Source of the DNA: Winogradskyella sp.
GTDB lineage: Bacteria; Bacteroidota; Bacteroidia; Flavobacteriales; Flavobacteriaceae
Assembly: GCA_004211785.1 (NCBI GenBank)
Contig: SHBX01000001.1
Span: forward strand, 124,001 to 188,000
Length of the DNA: 64,000 nt
Reading direction: 5' to 3'
Shown: piece by piece, positions 44,803 through 52,768 of the stretch
How positions within the stretch are numbered: the first letter of the stretch is position 1
Layout: every line of letters begins with the position of its first letter
Translations under genes and position numbers: made by a program
The notes under the pieces: model-generated
Told to the model about the DNA's origin: nothing
Databases searched by the model: none
The model's input: the letters and a program-made list of their open reading frames with translations, nothing else

Positions 44803-45909
44803 TTATAAGTTTAACCATTTTTTAAATTCAGCAGCCTTGTTTTTACTTATAATAATATCGACTTCGGAATTTGGATTAATAAGTATTTTTAACTGATTGT
44901 TACCATACTTTACAATTTTATCAATTGATGATATGGCGATAATAAACTGTCTGTTTGCTCTAAAAAAGTAAGTGTTGTCAAGGTTGGCGTATAGCTCGTC
45001 TAAGCTAGAGTTAGAAGTGGAACGCTTGCCATCAGAACAGAGAACATATGTAATCCCCATATCCGTATAGATGTAAGCAATATCTTCTGTAGATACAGAT
45101 ACAAGCTCGTTTCTAACATAGGTAAGGATTCTCTTTTTAGCGCTGCTATCAACATCTTCATTTAGTAAAGACCTATCTGATACTTGTTGCTGATAAGTGT
45201 CTAAAGCACTATTTAATTTTGAAAGATTTATAATTTCGTCAGATAGTTTTTCATTCTTTATCTCAAGCTTTTTTTCATACTTACTACCTATCAAACGCAC
45301 TATTAATACAGATGAAAGTATAAATAGAAAGCCCATAACCAATAATATAATCTGAAAATTACTTCTAAGCTTTTTTATTTGTTGCGACACTTTAAACGTA
45401 TTGGCATGTGCCCCAACAATCCAATCAGAGTTGGCTACTGGATATATAAATATAACCTCGGAATCTTGATTGTTTTTAAGATTAGGTGTATCAACAGTAT
45501 CTTCATGCTTTTGTAATAATTTGTATAGGTCTTGCGAAGTAACTTCATCCGATACAGAAGAAATAAAGGATTCTTTATCGCTTATAGATTGCCCCAATTG
45601 TTTTACATCTGGATGGCAAACAATATCACCAGACCAATTAAACACACTTACAAAACCAGCGTCTAGGTTTGAGTTTTCTATACTTTGTTGAATACTTTTT
45701 ATTGAAGCTTCTTTAGAGGTGCCATTTTCTAATTGGTTGCCTATTAACATAGCCACTTGCTTGGCCTCTCGTTTGCTAAATTCTAATTGAGTCTCTAAAA
45801 CCTTTTCTGCAGCTTCATTAACAAAATATCTAATCGCTACACTAGAGATAATTAAAAACACCAGTGATAACGATAAAAAAGTAAGTAAGTACAATTTGTC
45901 TTTACGCAT
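44803..45909 (-). CDS. Membrane-anchored Cache-LytTR one-component regulator
   Basis: A 368-residue protein. Membrane segments at about 6-27 and 178-205 flank a Cache-type extracellular sensor (QIEFSK-like helix, then VSVFNWSGDIVCHPDVKQLG and SEVIFIYPVANSDWIVGAHA). A coiled region (about 205-245) leads to a C-terminal LytTR DNA-binding domain (about 265-368) with VSTEDIAYIYTDMGITYVLC and FRANRQFIIAISSIDKIVKYG. No receiver or kinase domain is present, so it would bind DNA from the membrane in response to a ligand in the periplasm. Divergent from the cytochrome/YceI cluster. Confidence 0.88.
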   Translation of the reverse strand: MRKDKLYLLTFLSLSLVFLIISSVAIRYFVNEAAEKVLETQLEFSKREAKQVAMLIGNQLENGTSKEASIKSIQQSIENSNLDAGFVSVFNWSGDIVCHPDVKQLGQSISDKESFISSVSDEVTSQDLYKLLQKHEDTVDTPNLKNNQDSEVIFIYPVANSDWIVGAHANTFKVSQQIKKLRSNFQIILLVMGFLFILSSVLIVRLIGSKYEKKLEIKNEKLSDEIINLSKLNSALDTYQQQVSDRSLLNEDVDSSAKKRILTYVRNELVSVSTEDIAYIYTDMGITYVLCSDGKRSTSNSSLDELYANLDNTYFFRANRQFIIAISSIDKIVKYGNNQLKILINPNSEVDIIISKNKAAEFKKWLNL

Positions 45910-46330
45910 AAAAATCTAAAGATATATGCGAATATATAAATTTTGAACCCATAAGCTTAAAGAAAAATCATGTGCTGTAGCATTTGCTTTTTTGAATATG
46001 ATAGGTGTTTTAAATCTTTGTAATGATTATTTCAGGTAAGACTATTCACTTTGTAATCGTATTTATTCCTTAAAAACGGAATAATAGTATTCTTTCAACT
46101 GGTTTTTTTCTGTTTCAGGAGCGTTTTTTCCTCTTCAGCAACTTTCTTTTTCCACTGCGAATTCTTGAGTGTAGTATTGCAGTATAAATGTTGAACAACT
46201 TTTATTTGATGTTAGCATTAAAAAATGAAGCTGTCGGAAATGTATACCTATTTGGCGCAATAATGCATCACTAGAACAGGTTTAGGCAACTACTTTTAAA
46301 AATATAAAAAACTCAAAACAAAACAATAAA
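45910..46330 (+). other. Long intergenic region between the LytTR regulator and the cytochrome-like gene
   Basis: 421 bases without a credible gene. The region is AT-rich with scattered TTTC/TTCA tracts. I saw no perfect -7/-33 pair, no hairpin terminator and no clear LytTR direct repeat; a 17-codon Cys-rich frame at 45970-46023 looks like chance. As the only gap over 400 bases here, and lying between a DNA-binding membrane protein and its divergent neighbours, it probably carries regulatory sites I cannot identify by eye. Confidence 0.5.
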
Positions 46331-46759
46331 ATGAAAACAACAAGACTAATTCTTTTAATGGTATTTGCACTTAGCATTTTTGCTTGTACTAGTGATAGCG
46401 AAGATGACTTTGTGAGCTCTAATGATATAGTAAATCCTGATGACACAGACGACGACGATGATGACACAGATGATACAGATGACGATGATGATAACGCCGA
46501 GCCTTTGGTGAATTATGTAGATGATATAGAACCTATAATGAGTGCAGCTTGTGTAAGTTGTCATGGAAGCCCTCCAACAAACGGAGCGCCTTTTGCTCTT
46601 GTAAATTTTACTCAAGTGAGCCAAAGAGCCAATGGTATTTTTAATAGGATGAATTTATCTAGTGGAGCTCCAGGAGCAATGCCACCTTCGGGTAGATTGC
46701 CACAAACTACTATAGACTTAATTCAGCAATGGATTGATGATGGCAAGCCCGAAAACTAG
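46331..46759 (+). CDS. Surface lipoprotein with c-type cytochrome-like domain
   Basis: A 142-residue lipoprotein (lipobox SIFAC, Cys19) followed by acidic residues resembling the Bacteroidota surface-export signal and an Asp/Thr run (39-54). The C-terminal half has the c-type haem motif Cys74-Val-Ser-Cys77-His78 and a possible distal Met117 in GAMPPSGRL, ending DLIQQWIDDGKP, as in small planctomycete-type cytochromes. It probably carries a haem on the cell surface or outer membrane for electron transfer. First gene of the divergent cluster downstream of the LytTR regulator. Confidence 0.88.
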   Translation: MKTTRLILLMVFALSIFACTSDSEDDFVSSNDIVNPDDTDDDDDDTDDTDDDDDNAEPLVNYVDDIEPIMSAACVSCHGSPPTNGAPFALVNFTQVSQRANGIFNRMNLSSGAPGAMPPSGRLPQTTIDLIQQWIDDGKPEN

Positions 46760-46913
46760 TAGACTTTGGTTAAACCAAGAACACATTTTTGTACATAATT
46801 AAGTTATGTTTTTTCGATTGATTGATGCTATGCTAAGGGTAGAAATATCCTTAGTTATAGATGATTATTAAAAGAAATATCATAATAGATTACACCAAAT
46901 AAATCAATAAAAC

Positions 46914-47474
46914 ATGAAAACAAAATCAACTTTTACACAAACACTATGTATGCTATTATTGTTTGTAACAACAGCTGTTTCTGCACAAAAGCTTATCGAC
47001 AAAAAAGGTAAGATAACTTTTGAAGCATCAGAAAAAACATTCGAGCCTGTAAAGGCTACAAATGGGTCTGTTACAGCCATCTTAAATACAGAAACAGGCG
47101 AAATGGCTTCTTTAGCATTAATGAAGGGTTTTAGATTTAAAAACTCATTAATGGAAGAACATTTTAATGAAAATTATATAGAATCGGAAACCTATCCGAA
47201 AGCTAAATTTAGAGGAAAACTATTGGATTTCGACTATTCTAACTTAGGTGAGAATACAACTAGTGTTACTGTCGATGGGAAAATTGAATTGCGTGGAAAA
47301 GAAAAGCAAATTAAAACAACGCTTAACATTAAGAAATCCAATGGTTCAATAATCATGCAGGGGTCGTTCAAGGTGGCCCCAGCTGATTTTGATATCGAAA
47401 TTCCAAGCATTGTAAAAAAGAAAATAGCAAATGAAATTATTATCTACCTAGACTTTAACCTACAATCAAAATGA
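46914..47474 (+). CDS. YceI-family periplasmic protein (copy 1)
   Basis: A 186-residue secreted protein with signal peptide (cleavage after VSAQ). YceI-like lipocalin fold; the family binds polyisoprenoids (such as ubiquinone or lycopene chains) in the periplasm. The shared block FKNSLMEEHFNENYIESETY and PKAKFRGKLLDFD is seen also in copy 2 at 49594. It overlaps the next gene by four bases. Part of the cytochrome/YceI/OB-fold/DUF5777 module. Confidence 0.92.
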   Translation: MKTKSTFTQTLCMLLLFVTTAVSAQKLIDKKGKITFEASEKTFEPVKATNGSVTAILNTETGEMASLALMKGFRFKNSLMEEHFNENYIESETYPKAKFRGKLLDFDYSNLGENTTSVTVDGKIELRGKEKQIKTTLNIKKSNGSIIMQGSFKVAPADFDIEIPSIVKKKIANEIIIYLDFNLQSK

Positions 47475-47866
47475 GAAAGAAAAGATATATAATTTTTGGA
47501 TTGTTAATTATAGGTTTAATTACAGCTCTTCTTGTATACAACTATATTTTTAATAGTGAACATAGAGATATAGCTAGTGAAGAGGCTACAGTAAACCTAT
47601 CTGCTGAAGATATCTTTACACAATTTCAAAAAGACGAAGCATTAGCCACTGCCAATTATCTAGACCAAGTTGTTGAGATGACAGGAAACATTACTTCAAT
47701 TGAAGATAATGATGTTGTCCTAAGTAGTGGTGTGCAAGTAAGTTTTAATTCTCAAGAAACTTTAAAGTTTCAAAAGGGAGAACAAATTACTATAAAAGGT
47801 AGATGCGTAGGCTATGATGAGTTGCTAGAACTCGTAAAAGTTGACCAATCAACACTAATCAAATAA
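47471..47866 (+). CDS. OB-fold (tRNA_anti-like) membrane-anchored protein (copy 1)
   Basis: A 131-residue protein with an N-terminal membrane segment (about 6-24) and a C-terminal small beta-barrel (NYLDQVVEMTGNITSIEDND, then VQVSFNSQETLKFQKGEQITI and GRCVGYDELLELVKV) of the tRNA_anti-like OB-fold family. In this family the fold is periplasmic and its ligand is unknown. It starts four bases before the end of the YceI gene and ends 12 bases before the DUF5777 gene. Confidence 0.85.
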   Translation: MRKKRYIIFGLLIIGLITALLVYNYIFNSEHRDIASEEATVNLSAEDIFTQFQKDEALATANYLDQVVEMTGNITSIEDNDVVLSSGVQVSFNSQETLKFQKGEQITIKGRCVGYDELLELVKVDQSTLIK

Positions 47867-47878
47867 ACCAACTAAAAA

Positions 47879-48724
47879 ATGAAATACATATATATAATGA
47901 TCTTACTGTTTCCAGTAATGCTTTTTGCTCAAGAAGATTTACTAGATGAAATAGATAGTGAAACAGAAGAAGATTATAAAACAGCGGCTTTTAAAGGTCT
48001 CAAAATTGTAAATTTTGAATCGACCAAAATGATATCCAAAAAGGAACTTTATTTCGTGGTATCTCATAGGTTTGGTTCTCTAGAGACAGGATTAAAGGAC
48101 TTCTTTGGATTAGATCAAGCAGTAACAAGACTTAATCTTATCTACGGTGTTACAGATGCAATTAATATTGGTGTTTCAAGAAGTTCGTTCCGAAAAATTT
48201 ATGAATCTTCTTTAAAAATAAGATTACTTAGAGAGAAAAAAGGAGGTTCACCATTTACAGTTGTAAGTTCAAGTAATATTCTAATCAACACATCTTTAGA
48301 TGATGCATTTTTACCTGGATTAGAGTTTAAGAATAGGCTAGGTTATACGACCCAATTGTTAATTTCTAAAAAGTTTAATAAGAATTTTTCATTGCAGTTA
48401 ATGCCTACATTTTTTCATGATAATTATGTAGATGTTAATGAACAAGACAACTCACAATACGTTATAGGTTTTGGCGGAAGACATAAGCTTACCAAAAGAT
48501 GGTCTATAAATTTTGATTACGGAGCACACTTAAACAGAGCAGATACTTCACCATTTAAAAACCCACTTTCGATTGGGTTTGATTTAGAAACTGGAGGTCA
48601 CGTATTTCAATTGCATTTTACCAATGCACAGCCCATGAATACAAATTCGTTTTTAGGTCAGGCAACTGGAGATTGGGGTGACGGTGATATTTTCTTTGGC
48701 TTCAACTTATCAAGAGTATTTTAA
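47879..48724 (+). CDS. DUF5777 family outer-membrane beta-barrel protein (copy 1)
   Basis: A 281-residue protein with a signal peptide (cleavage near FAQ). The mature N-terminus EDLLDEIDSETEEDYKTAAF is followed by beta-strand-rich sequence that alternates hydrophobic and polar residues, typical of an outer-membrane barrel. Similar to the copy at 50129 in start (DDLLD, FK), in SRK/SKK-type FSLQLxPTF strands and in the C-terminal FGFN. Function of the domain is not established. Confidence 0.86.
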   Translation: MKYIYIMILLFPVMLFAQEDLLDEIDSETEEDYKTAAFKGLKIVNFESTKMISKKELYFVVSHRFGSLETGLKDFFGLDQAVTRLNLIYGVTDAINIGVSRSSFRKIYESSLKIRLLREKKGGSPFTVVSSSNILINTSLDDAFLPGLEFKNRLGYTTQLLISKKFNKNFSLQLMPTFFHDNYVDVNEQDNSQYVIGFGGRHKLTKRWSINFDYGAHLNRADTSPFKNPLSIGFDLETGGHVFQLHFTNAQPMNTNSFLGQATGDWGDGDIFFGFNLSRVF

Positions 48725-48741
48725 TTATTAAGACAAAGCAT

Positions 48742-48993
48742 ATGACATCAACAGCAAAAATAGAAGTACAACAGAGCTTTTGTAACAGCTGCTCAGTTTG
48801 TATAAAAAAAGAATTACAGGTTATAGAAAACGTCAAAAACGTAAGACTATACCCTAAAGAGTCTCTGATTATCTTCAATTTTATTAAAGCAGATAAACTA
48901 TCTGCTGTCTTAAACGTTCTTTCTAGATTGGGATATCCCGAAAAAGGTGAACGTATTGAAAAAGAGTTTTCTAAATCTTTATGTCGATGTTAA
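48742..48993 (+). CDS. Small HMA-like cysteine protein
   Basis: An 83-residue cytosolic protein with a ferredoxin-like, heavy-metal-associated fold. The N-terminal metal loop is Cys14-x2-Cys17-x2-Cys20 (CNSCSVC), followed by KNVRLYPKESLIIFNF and the basic YPEKGERIEKEFSKSLCRC with a C-terminal CRC. It likely binds copper or another thiophilic metal. It lies between the two YceI/OB/DUF5777 modules. Confidence 0.82.
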   Translation: MTSTAKIEVQQSFCNSCSVCIKKELQVIENVKNVRLYPKESLIIFNFIKADKLSAVLNVLSRLGYPEKGERIEKEFSKSLCRC

Positions 48994-49064
48994 TGCCTCT
49001 AATTGCCATAATTAAAAGTAAAATAACAACGACTATTTGAGTTTAGTTTTTATTGGTTGATTTG

Positions 49065-49098
49065 TAATCCCCGAAGAAATAAAACGCTTTGGGGATTA
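49065..49098 (+). terminator. Weak terminator-like hairpin between the two modules
   Basis: Near-perfect 12-base arms (49065-49076 and 49087-49098, one mismatch) with a 10-base loop. It is followed by a weak T tract, so termination would be partial. Confidence 0.45.
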
Positions 49099-49136
49099 AT
49101 TTCAATAAGCATAACCTAACAAAAGAAAAGAGTCAG

Positions 49137-49144
49137 TAAATTTG
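49137..49144 (+). promoter_or_regulatory. -7 promoter element of the second module
   Basis: TAAATTTG matches TAnnTTTG and ends only 7 bases before the ATG at 49152, so the transcript would be nearly leaderless if it is used. Copy 2 may thus be expressed separately from copy 1. Confidence 0.4.
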
Positions 49145-49151
49145 TAGTACA

Positions 49152-49601
49152 ATGCAAAGGTCATTAAACACATATCAATTATCATTCACCCCAAAACAGA
49201 TAATAGCTCTAATAGTTATATTTGTTTTTTTGGGTTTAAATAGTTGTAGTGAAAACTCAGATAAAATAGTGAGAGAATCTTTAGATGTTGAACAATTTAA
49301 TGTTGACCAAATCATTGAAGGAGACTTTACTTTTGATGAAGATAATCTTATAGAAAATGTAGTTTTAGTTGAAGGTGTTATTCAAGATATTAATAATCTA
49401 AACAATCGTTCTACAATTATTTTAAAAGGAAAAAAAGATACTGATAGATTGGTAATTTGCGATATGCAGAAAAATCAAAAATTAACTACAAATAGTTTAA
49501 ATTTGGGAGATGAAATCAGTGTTAAAGGTATTCTTAAAGGTACACTAAATGATGTTATTCTTTTAAATTGTATAATTCCCCAACCAAAAACCAATGAATA
49601 A
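49152..49601 (+). CDS. OB-fold (tRNA_anti-like) lipoprotein (copy 2)
   Basis: A 149-residue lipoprotein (lipobox LGLNSC, Cys32) with a long N-terminal segment before the hydrophobic signal. The C-terminal OB-like region (ENVVLVEGVIQDINNLNNR, then LNLGDEISVKGILKG) corresponds to copy 1 at 47471 but is anchored by lipid rather than by a helix. The ATG at 49152 is the only sensible start. It overlaps the YceI copy 2 gene by eight bases. Confidence 0.84.
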   Translation: MQRSLNTYQLSFTPKQIIALIVIFVFLGLNSCSENSDKIVRESLDVEQFNVDQIIEGDFTFDEDNLIENVVLVEGVIQDINNLNNRSTIILKGKKDTDRLVICDMQKNQKLTTNSLNLGDEISVKGILKGTLNDVILLNCIIPQPKTNE

Positions 49602-50139
49602 ATCTTTTTTGGCACTGCTATTAATACTAAGTTTTGGTATTACCTCAAATTCAGAAAAGGTAATTGCCAGACAAGGTCAAGTATCATTCTTTTCATATAC
49701 GTCTGTAGAAAATATTAAAGCAGAAAACAATCAAGTCTATAGTATCATAAACCTTCAAGAAGGTACAATTGCTGTTGACATGCTTATGAATGCTTTTGTT
49801 TTTGAGAAAGCCTTAATGAGAGAACACTTTAATGAAAGCTATATAGAATCTGATATCTACCCAAAAGCAACGTTTCAAGGCAAAATAATAGATTTTGATA
49901 CGAATGCTCAAGGCACACAGATAAAAATGATAAAAGGCGCTTTTAAGATGCATGGCGTATCTAAAGACATAGAAATTAAAACTAAGATTGAAAACAATAA
50001 TGGCAGCTATACATTGTCTGGTGTTTTTGAAACTTTTGTCAAAGACTATAACATAAATATACCGCCATTATTAGCTGGTAATATTGCAAAAAGTATAGCG
50101 GTAAATTTTAAATTTGAATATCAACCATATGAAAATTAA
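49594..50139 (+). CDS. YceI-family protein (copy 2)
   Basis: A 181-residue secreted protein with a signal peptide (MNKSFLALLLILSFGITSNS). It shares with copy 1 the stretch FEKALMREHFNESYIESDIY and PKATFQGKIIDFD, and the C-terminal beta strands. Order relative to the OB-fold gene is reversed here (OB, then YceI), unlike copy 1. The next gene starts eleven bases inside its end. Confidence 0.92.
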   Translation: MNKSFLALLLILSFGITSNSEKVIARQGQVSFFSYTSVENIKAENNQVYSIINLQEGTIAVDMLMNAFVFEKALMREHFNESYIESDIYPKATFQGKIIDFDTNAQGTQIKMIKGAFKMHGVSKDIEIKTKIENNNGSYTLSGVFETFVKDYNINIPPLLAGNIAKSIAVNFKFEYQPYEN

Positions 50140-51031
50140 AAAAATAGTAATAGCATGTCTTTTACTTTTGGGTGGTGTTCACATATCTACTGCTCAAGAC
50201 GATTTACTCGACATTTTAAATAATGAGCAAGAAGACGCTACGTATGTTCCGCCAGCTTTTAAAATGACGAGAGTTGCCTTTGGACATTCGACAGAGATAA
50301 GGAGTAAAGGTGTATTAGAATTGTTTACCGCTACGCGCTTTTGGAATTTCCCTGGTGATCGTTCTCAAAGTTTTGCGGCTGATAAAATGACCACAAGGAT
50401 TGCATTAGAATATGGTGTGTCAGACCGATTATCTTTTGGTATTGGTGGCACCACCTTTGATGGTCTTTTTGATAGCTATCTTAAGTATAAATTAACAAGC
50501 CAGGAAAAAGGAGAGAAGGCCGCACCGTTTAATATTACCTTATTACAAGCAGGAAGTTACAACAGCAGTTCTGGCAGTGTATACTCAGGATTATCGGGAG
50601 ATTTTTCAGACAGGTTAGCGTTTACATCTCAAGTGCTTGTATCAAGAAAAATGTCTTCAAAATTTTCTTTACAATTGGCACCTACGTTTGTTCACAAACC
50701 TTTAGGTGTATCTAACCAAGATAATAAGAACTTTTTCGCATTAGGTTTTGGAGCAAGGTATAAGCTTGGCCCTCATCTTTCAATTGTTTCCGAGTATTAC
50801 AGAACATTTAATCCTATTGAATCTTTTGATACTTACGACCCTTTTGCAATTGGTGTAAATTGGGAGCTTGGAGATATCTTAATTCAATTGATGCTCACCA
50901 ATACGCGTAACATGGTTGAAGATACTTTTATAACTCAGACGACAAATAATTTTAATTTTAAAGATCCAAATCTTCATTTTGGGTTTAATGCTACTTATGT
51001 ATTTCATTTAAAGAATAAGCTGAAGAAATAA
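50129..51031 (+). CDS. DUF5777 family outer-membrane beta-barrel protein (copy 2)
   Basis: A 300-residue protein with signal peptide (MKIKKIVIACLLLLGG, cleavage near STAQ) and mature N-terminus DDLLDILNNEQEDATY. Barrel-type strands follow, with FSLQLAPTFVHK paralleling copy 1. The ATG at 50129 is preferred over an earlier one at 50114 because it starts the signal peptide. Translational coupling with the YceI copy 2 gene is likely. It is last in the cluster. Confidence 0.86.
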   Translation: MKIKKIVIACLLLLGGVHISTAQDDLLDILNNEQEDATYVPPAFKMTRVAFGHSTEIRSKGVLELFTATRFWNFPGDRSQSFAADKMTTRIALEYGVSDRLSFGIGGTTFDGLFDSYLKYKLTSQEKGEKAAPFNITLLQAGSYNSSSGSVYSGLSGDFSDRLAFTSQVLVSRKMSSKFSLQLAPTFVHKPLGVSNQDNKNFFALGFGARYKLGPHLSIVSEYYRTFNPIESFDTYDPFAIGVNWELGDILIQLMLTNTRNMVEDTFITQTTNNFNFKDPNLHFGFNATYVFHLKNKLKK

Positions 51032-51040
51032 TAGAAACTA

Positions 51041-51991
51041 TTAAGCGTATTTCTTCTCCAGATTCTCTAACATGACTTTCGTCATAGTTTCTAGGTCAAA
51101 ATTATGTTTCCAGTTCCAATCTGTTCTAGCAGAGTTATCATCTATGGATGATGGCCAACTATCTGCAATGGCTTGCCTAAAATCTGGATTGTAAGTAATG
51201 GTAAATTCTGGCATATGTTTTTTTATGCTTTCAAAAATTTGCTTTGGTGTAAAAGATATCGCTGCTAAATTATAAGCTGAACGGATTTTGACCGCATCAG
51301 AAGGCGAGTGCATTAAATCTACAGTAGCTATAATAGCGTCTTCCATAAACATCATTGGTAGCTCTGTATTTTCAGAAAGAAAACACTCATACTTGCCCTT
51401 TTTAATGGCTTCATGATATATCTCAACAGCATAATCTGTAGTGCCACCACCTGGCATAGCTTTATGGCTTATAATTCCAGGGTATCTTATGCTACGGACA
51501 TCTACACCGTATTTATCATGATAATATTCGCACCAGCGCTCACCAACTTGTTTGGTAATACCATAAACAGTTGTAGGCTCACAAATGGTATGCTGAGGTG
51601 TATTATCTCTTGGAGTTGTTGGCCCAAAAACAGCAATACTACTCGGCCAGAAGACTTTGTCTATAACCTTATCTTTTGCCAAATTCAAAACATGAAACAA
51701 TGAATTCATATTCAAATCCCAAGCTTCCATTGGGTATTTCTCGCCAGTAGCACTTAACAAAGCAGCCATTAAATAAACGGTTTTTACATTGTTTTGCTGG
51801 CAACAATCATTAATAGCATTATAGTTTTTTGCATCTATGATTTCAAAAGGGCCAGAGTTTACCAAGTCTAGATTGCGTGTGTTTATATCACTAGCAATGA
51901 TGTTATCTACACCGTGAAGTTCTCTTAGTTTTGTGGTGAGTTCTGTACCTATTTGGCCACAAGCACCTATGATTAAAATCTTAGAAGACAT
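51041..51991 (-). CDS. L-threonine 3-dehydrogenase, epimerase-type
   Basis: A 316-residue short-chain NAD-dependent dehydrogenase of the epimerase-like threonine dehydrogenase family, converting threonine to 2-amino-3-oxobutyrate for breakdown to glycine and acetyl-CoA. The nucleotide motif GACGQIG (9-15) and the catalytic Tyr143/Lys147 of TVYGITK are intact; SSIAVFGPTTPRDNTPQ is the substrate region. It converges with the DUF5777 copy 2 gene with a nine-base gap. Confidence 0.94.
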   Translation of the reverse strand: MSSKILIIGACGQIGTELTTKLRELHGVDNIIASDINTRNLDLVNSGPFEIIDAKNYNAINDCCQQNNVKTVYLMAALLSATGEKYPMEAWDLNMNSLFHVLNLAKDKVIDKVFWPSSIAVFGPTTPRDNTPQHTICEPTTVYGITKQVGERWCEYYHDKYGVDVRSIRYPGIISHKAMPGGGTTDYAVEIYHEAIKKGKYECFLSENTELPMMFMEDAIIATVDLMHSPSDAVKIRSAYNLAAISFTPKQIFESIKKHMPEFTITYNPDFRQAIADSWPSSIDDNSARTDWNWKHNFDLETMTKVMLENLEKKYA

Positions 51992-52011
51992 ATCGAATTT
52001 TTAAATGATTT

Positions 52012-52019
52012 TCAAAAAT
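52012..52019 (-). promoter_or_regulatory. -7 promoter element of the threonine dehydrogenase gene
   Basis: The minus strand reads TATTTTTG, 21 bases upstream of the ATG at 51991. Confidence 0.5.
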
Positions 52020-52167
52020 ACTAAGAATTGACACTGCTTTTTCAATAATAAATCAGAAAAAATACAGTTTTAATAAGAATTTAGTATTTGATGTTATAGA
52101 CTTTTGAAATCCATCGAGATGCTATTCAAGTTTATTTATCTTTACCAAATCAGTAATTATTGCATTA

Positions 52168-52698
52168 ATGAGAATAAAATTTCAATACATTATGGCCTTG
52201 GCAGCATTTTTTAGCTGCGGCGATGACAACTCAAAAACGACTACACTAGTTTTAGAAGAACAAAAACAAGAAACTAAAACCATAACAGCAAGAGCTATAG
52301 AAGATTTTAAGTACAATGACTATATCTTAAGTGAAGATGCTCAAAAAGAAGTTGCAGAATGGTCCAGATTTCAGGAATTGTCTACACAAATATCGTTTTT
52401 AAAGAAAGCTGATGTTACGTTCTTTACAGAAGAAAAAGACACCTTAAAAGTGTTTTTAGATAGCCTTAGAATTAGTTTACCAGAAAATATTAATACCAAT
52501 CCAATTAACTCAAGAATTTCAGTTTTAGAAACAAAATTGTTGAAACTAAATAACGATTTGACACTAGATAATTATTCCGTAGATAATAAATTGGGAAGCA
52601 TAAAGGATTTACTCATTGCTAATTCTAACCTCATTTTTGTTATAAATAAAAAGCTAGAATTTGATAAAAATGATGTTGGTCGTCCTGAAGACGAATAG
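52168..52698 (+). CDS. Helical lipoprotein of unknown function
   Basis: A 176-residue lipoprotein (lipobox AAFFSC, Cys17) with CGDDNSK after the cysteine, an acidic surface-export-like start. The rest is predicted mostly helical and charged (ISFLKKADVTFFTEEKDTLK, then RISVLETKLLKLNNDLTLDN), suggesting a coiled-coil bundle. I recognise no family. It stands alone, with a strong terminator after it. Confidence 0.8.
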   Translation: MRIKFQYIMALAAFFSCGDDNSKTTTLVLEEQKQETKTITARAIEDFKYNDYILSEDAQKEVAEWSRFQELSTQISFLKKADVTFFTEEKDTLKVFLDSLRISLPENINTNPINSRISVLETKLLKLNNDLTLDNYSVDNKLGSIKDLLIANSNLIFVINKKLEFDKNDVGRPEDE

Positions 52699-52718
52699 AT
52701 TAAACCTTAAAGGAAAAA

Positions 52719-52748
52719 AGCCCTTTGAAATCTCAAAGGGCTTTTTTT
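52719..52748 (+). terminator. Bidirectional terminator between the lipoprotein and TPR genes
   Basis: Perfect 10-bp stem (52719-52728 and 52733-52742) with a four-base loop and T-runs at both ends. Confidence 0.9.
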
Positions 52749-52768
52749 ATAATTTATAAAAGCGAATA

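Noticed and set aside
45970-46023. 17-codon cysteine-rich open frame in the long intergenic region
   Set aside because: Too short, no start context, no terminator and no support beyond composition; likely chance.
46441-46500. GAC/GAT triplet tract considered as a microsatellite or CRISPR-like repeat
   Set aside because: It is within a coding region and encodes the Asp-rich linker; no spacer-repeat structure.
46355-46624. 89-codon frame antisense to the cytochrome-like lipoprotein
   Set aside because: Driven by the Asp-codon repeat read on the other strand as Ile/Val runs; no independent gene signals.
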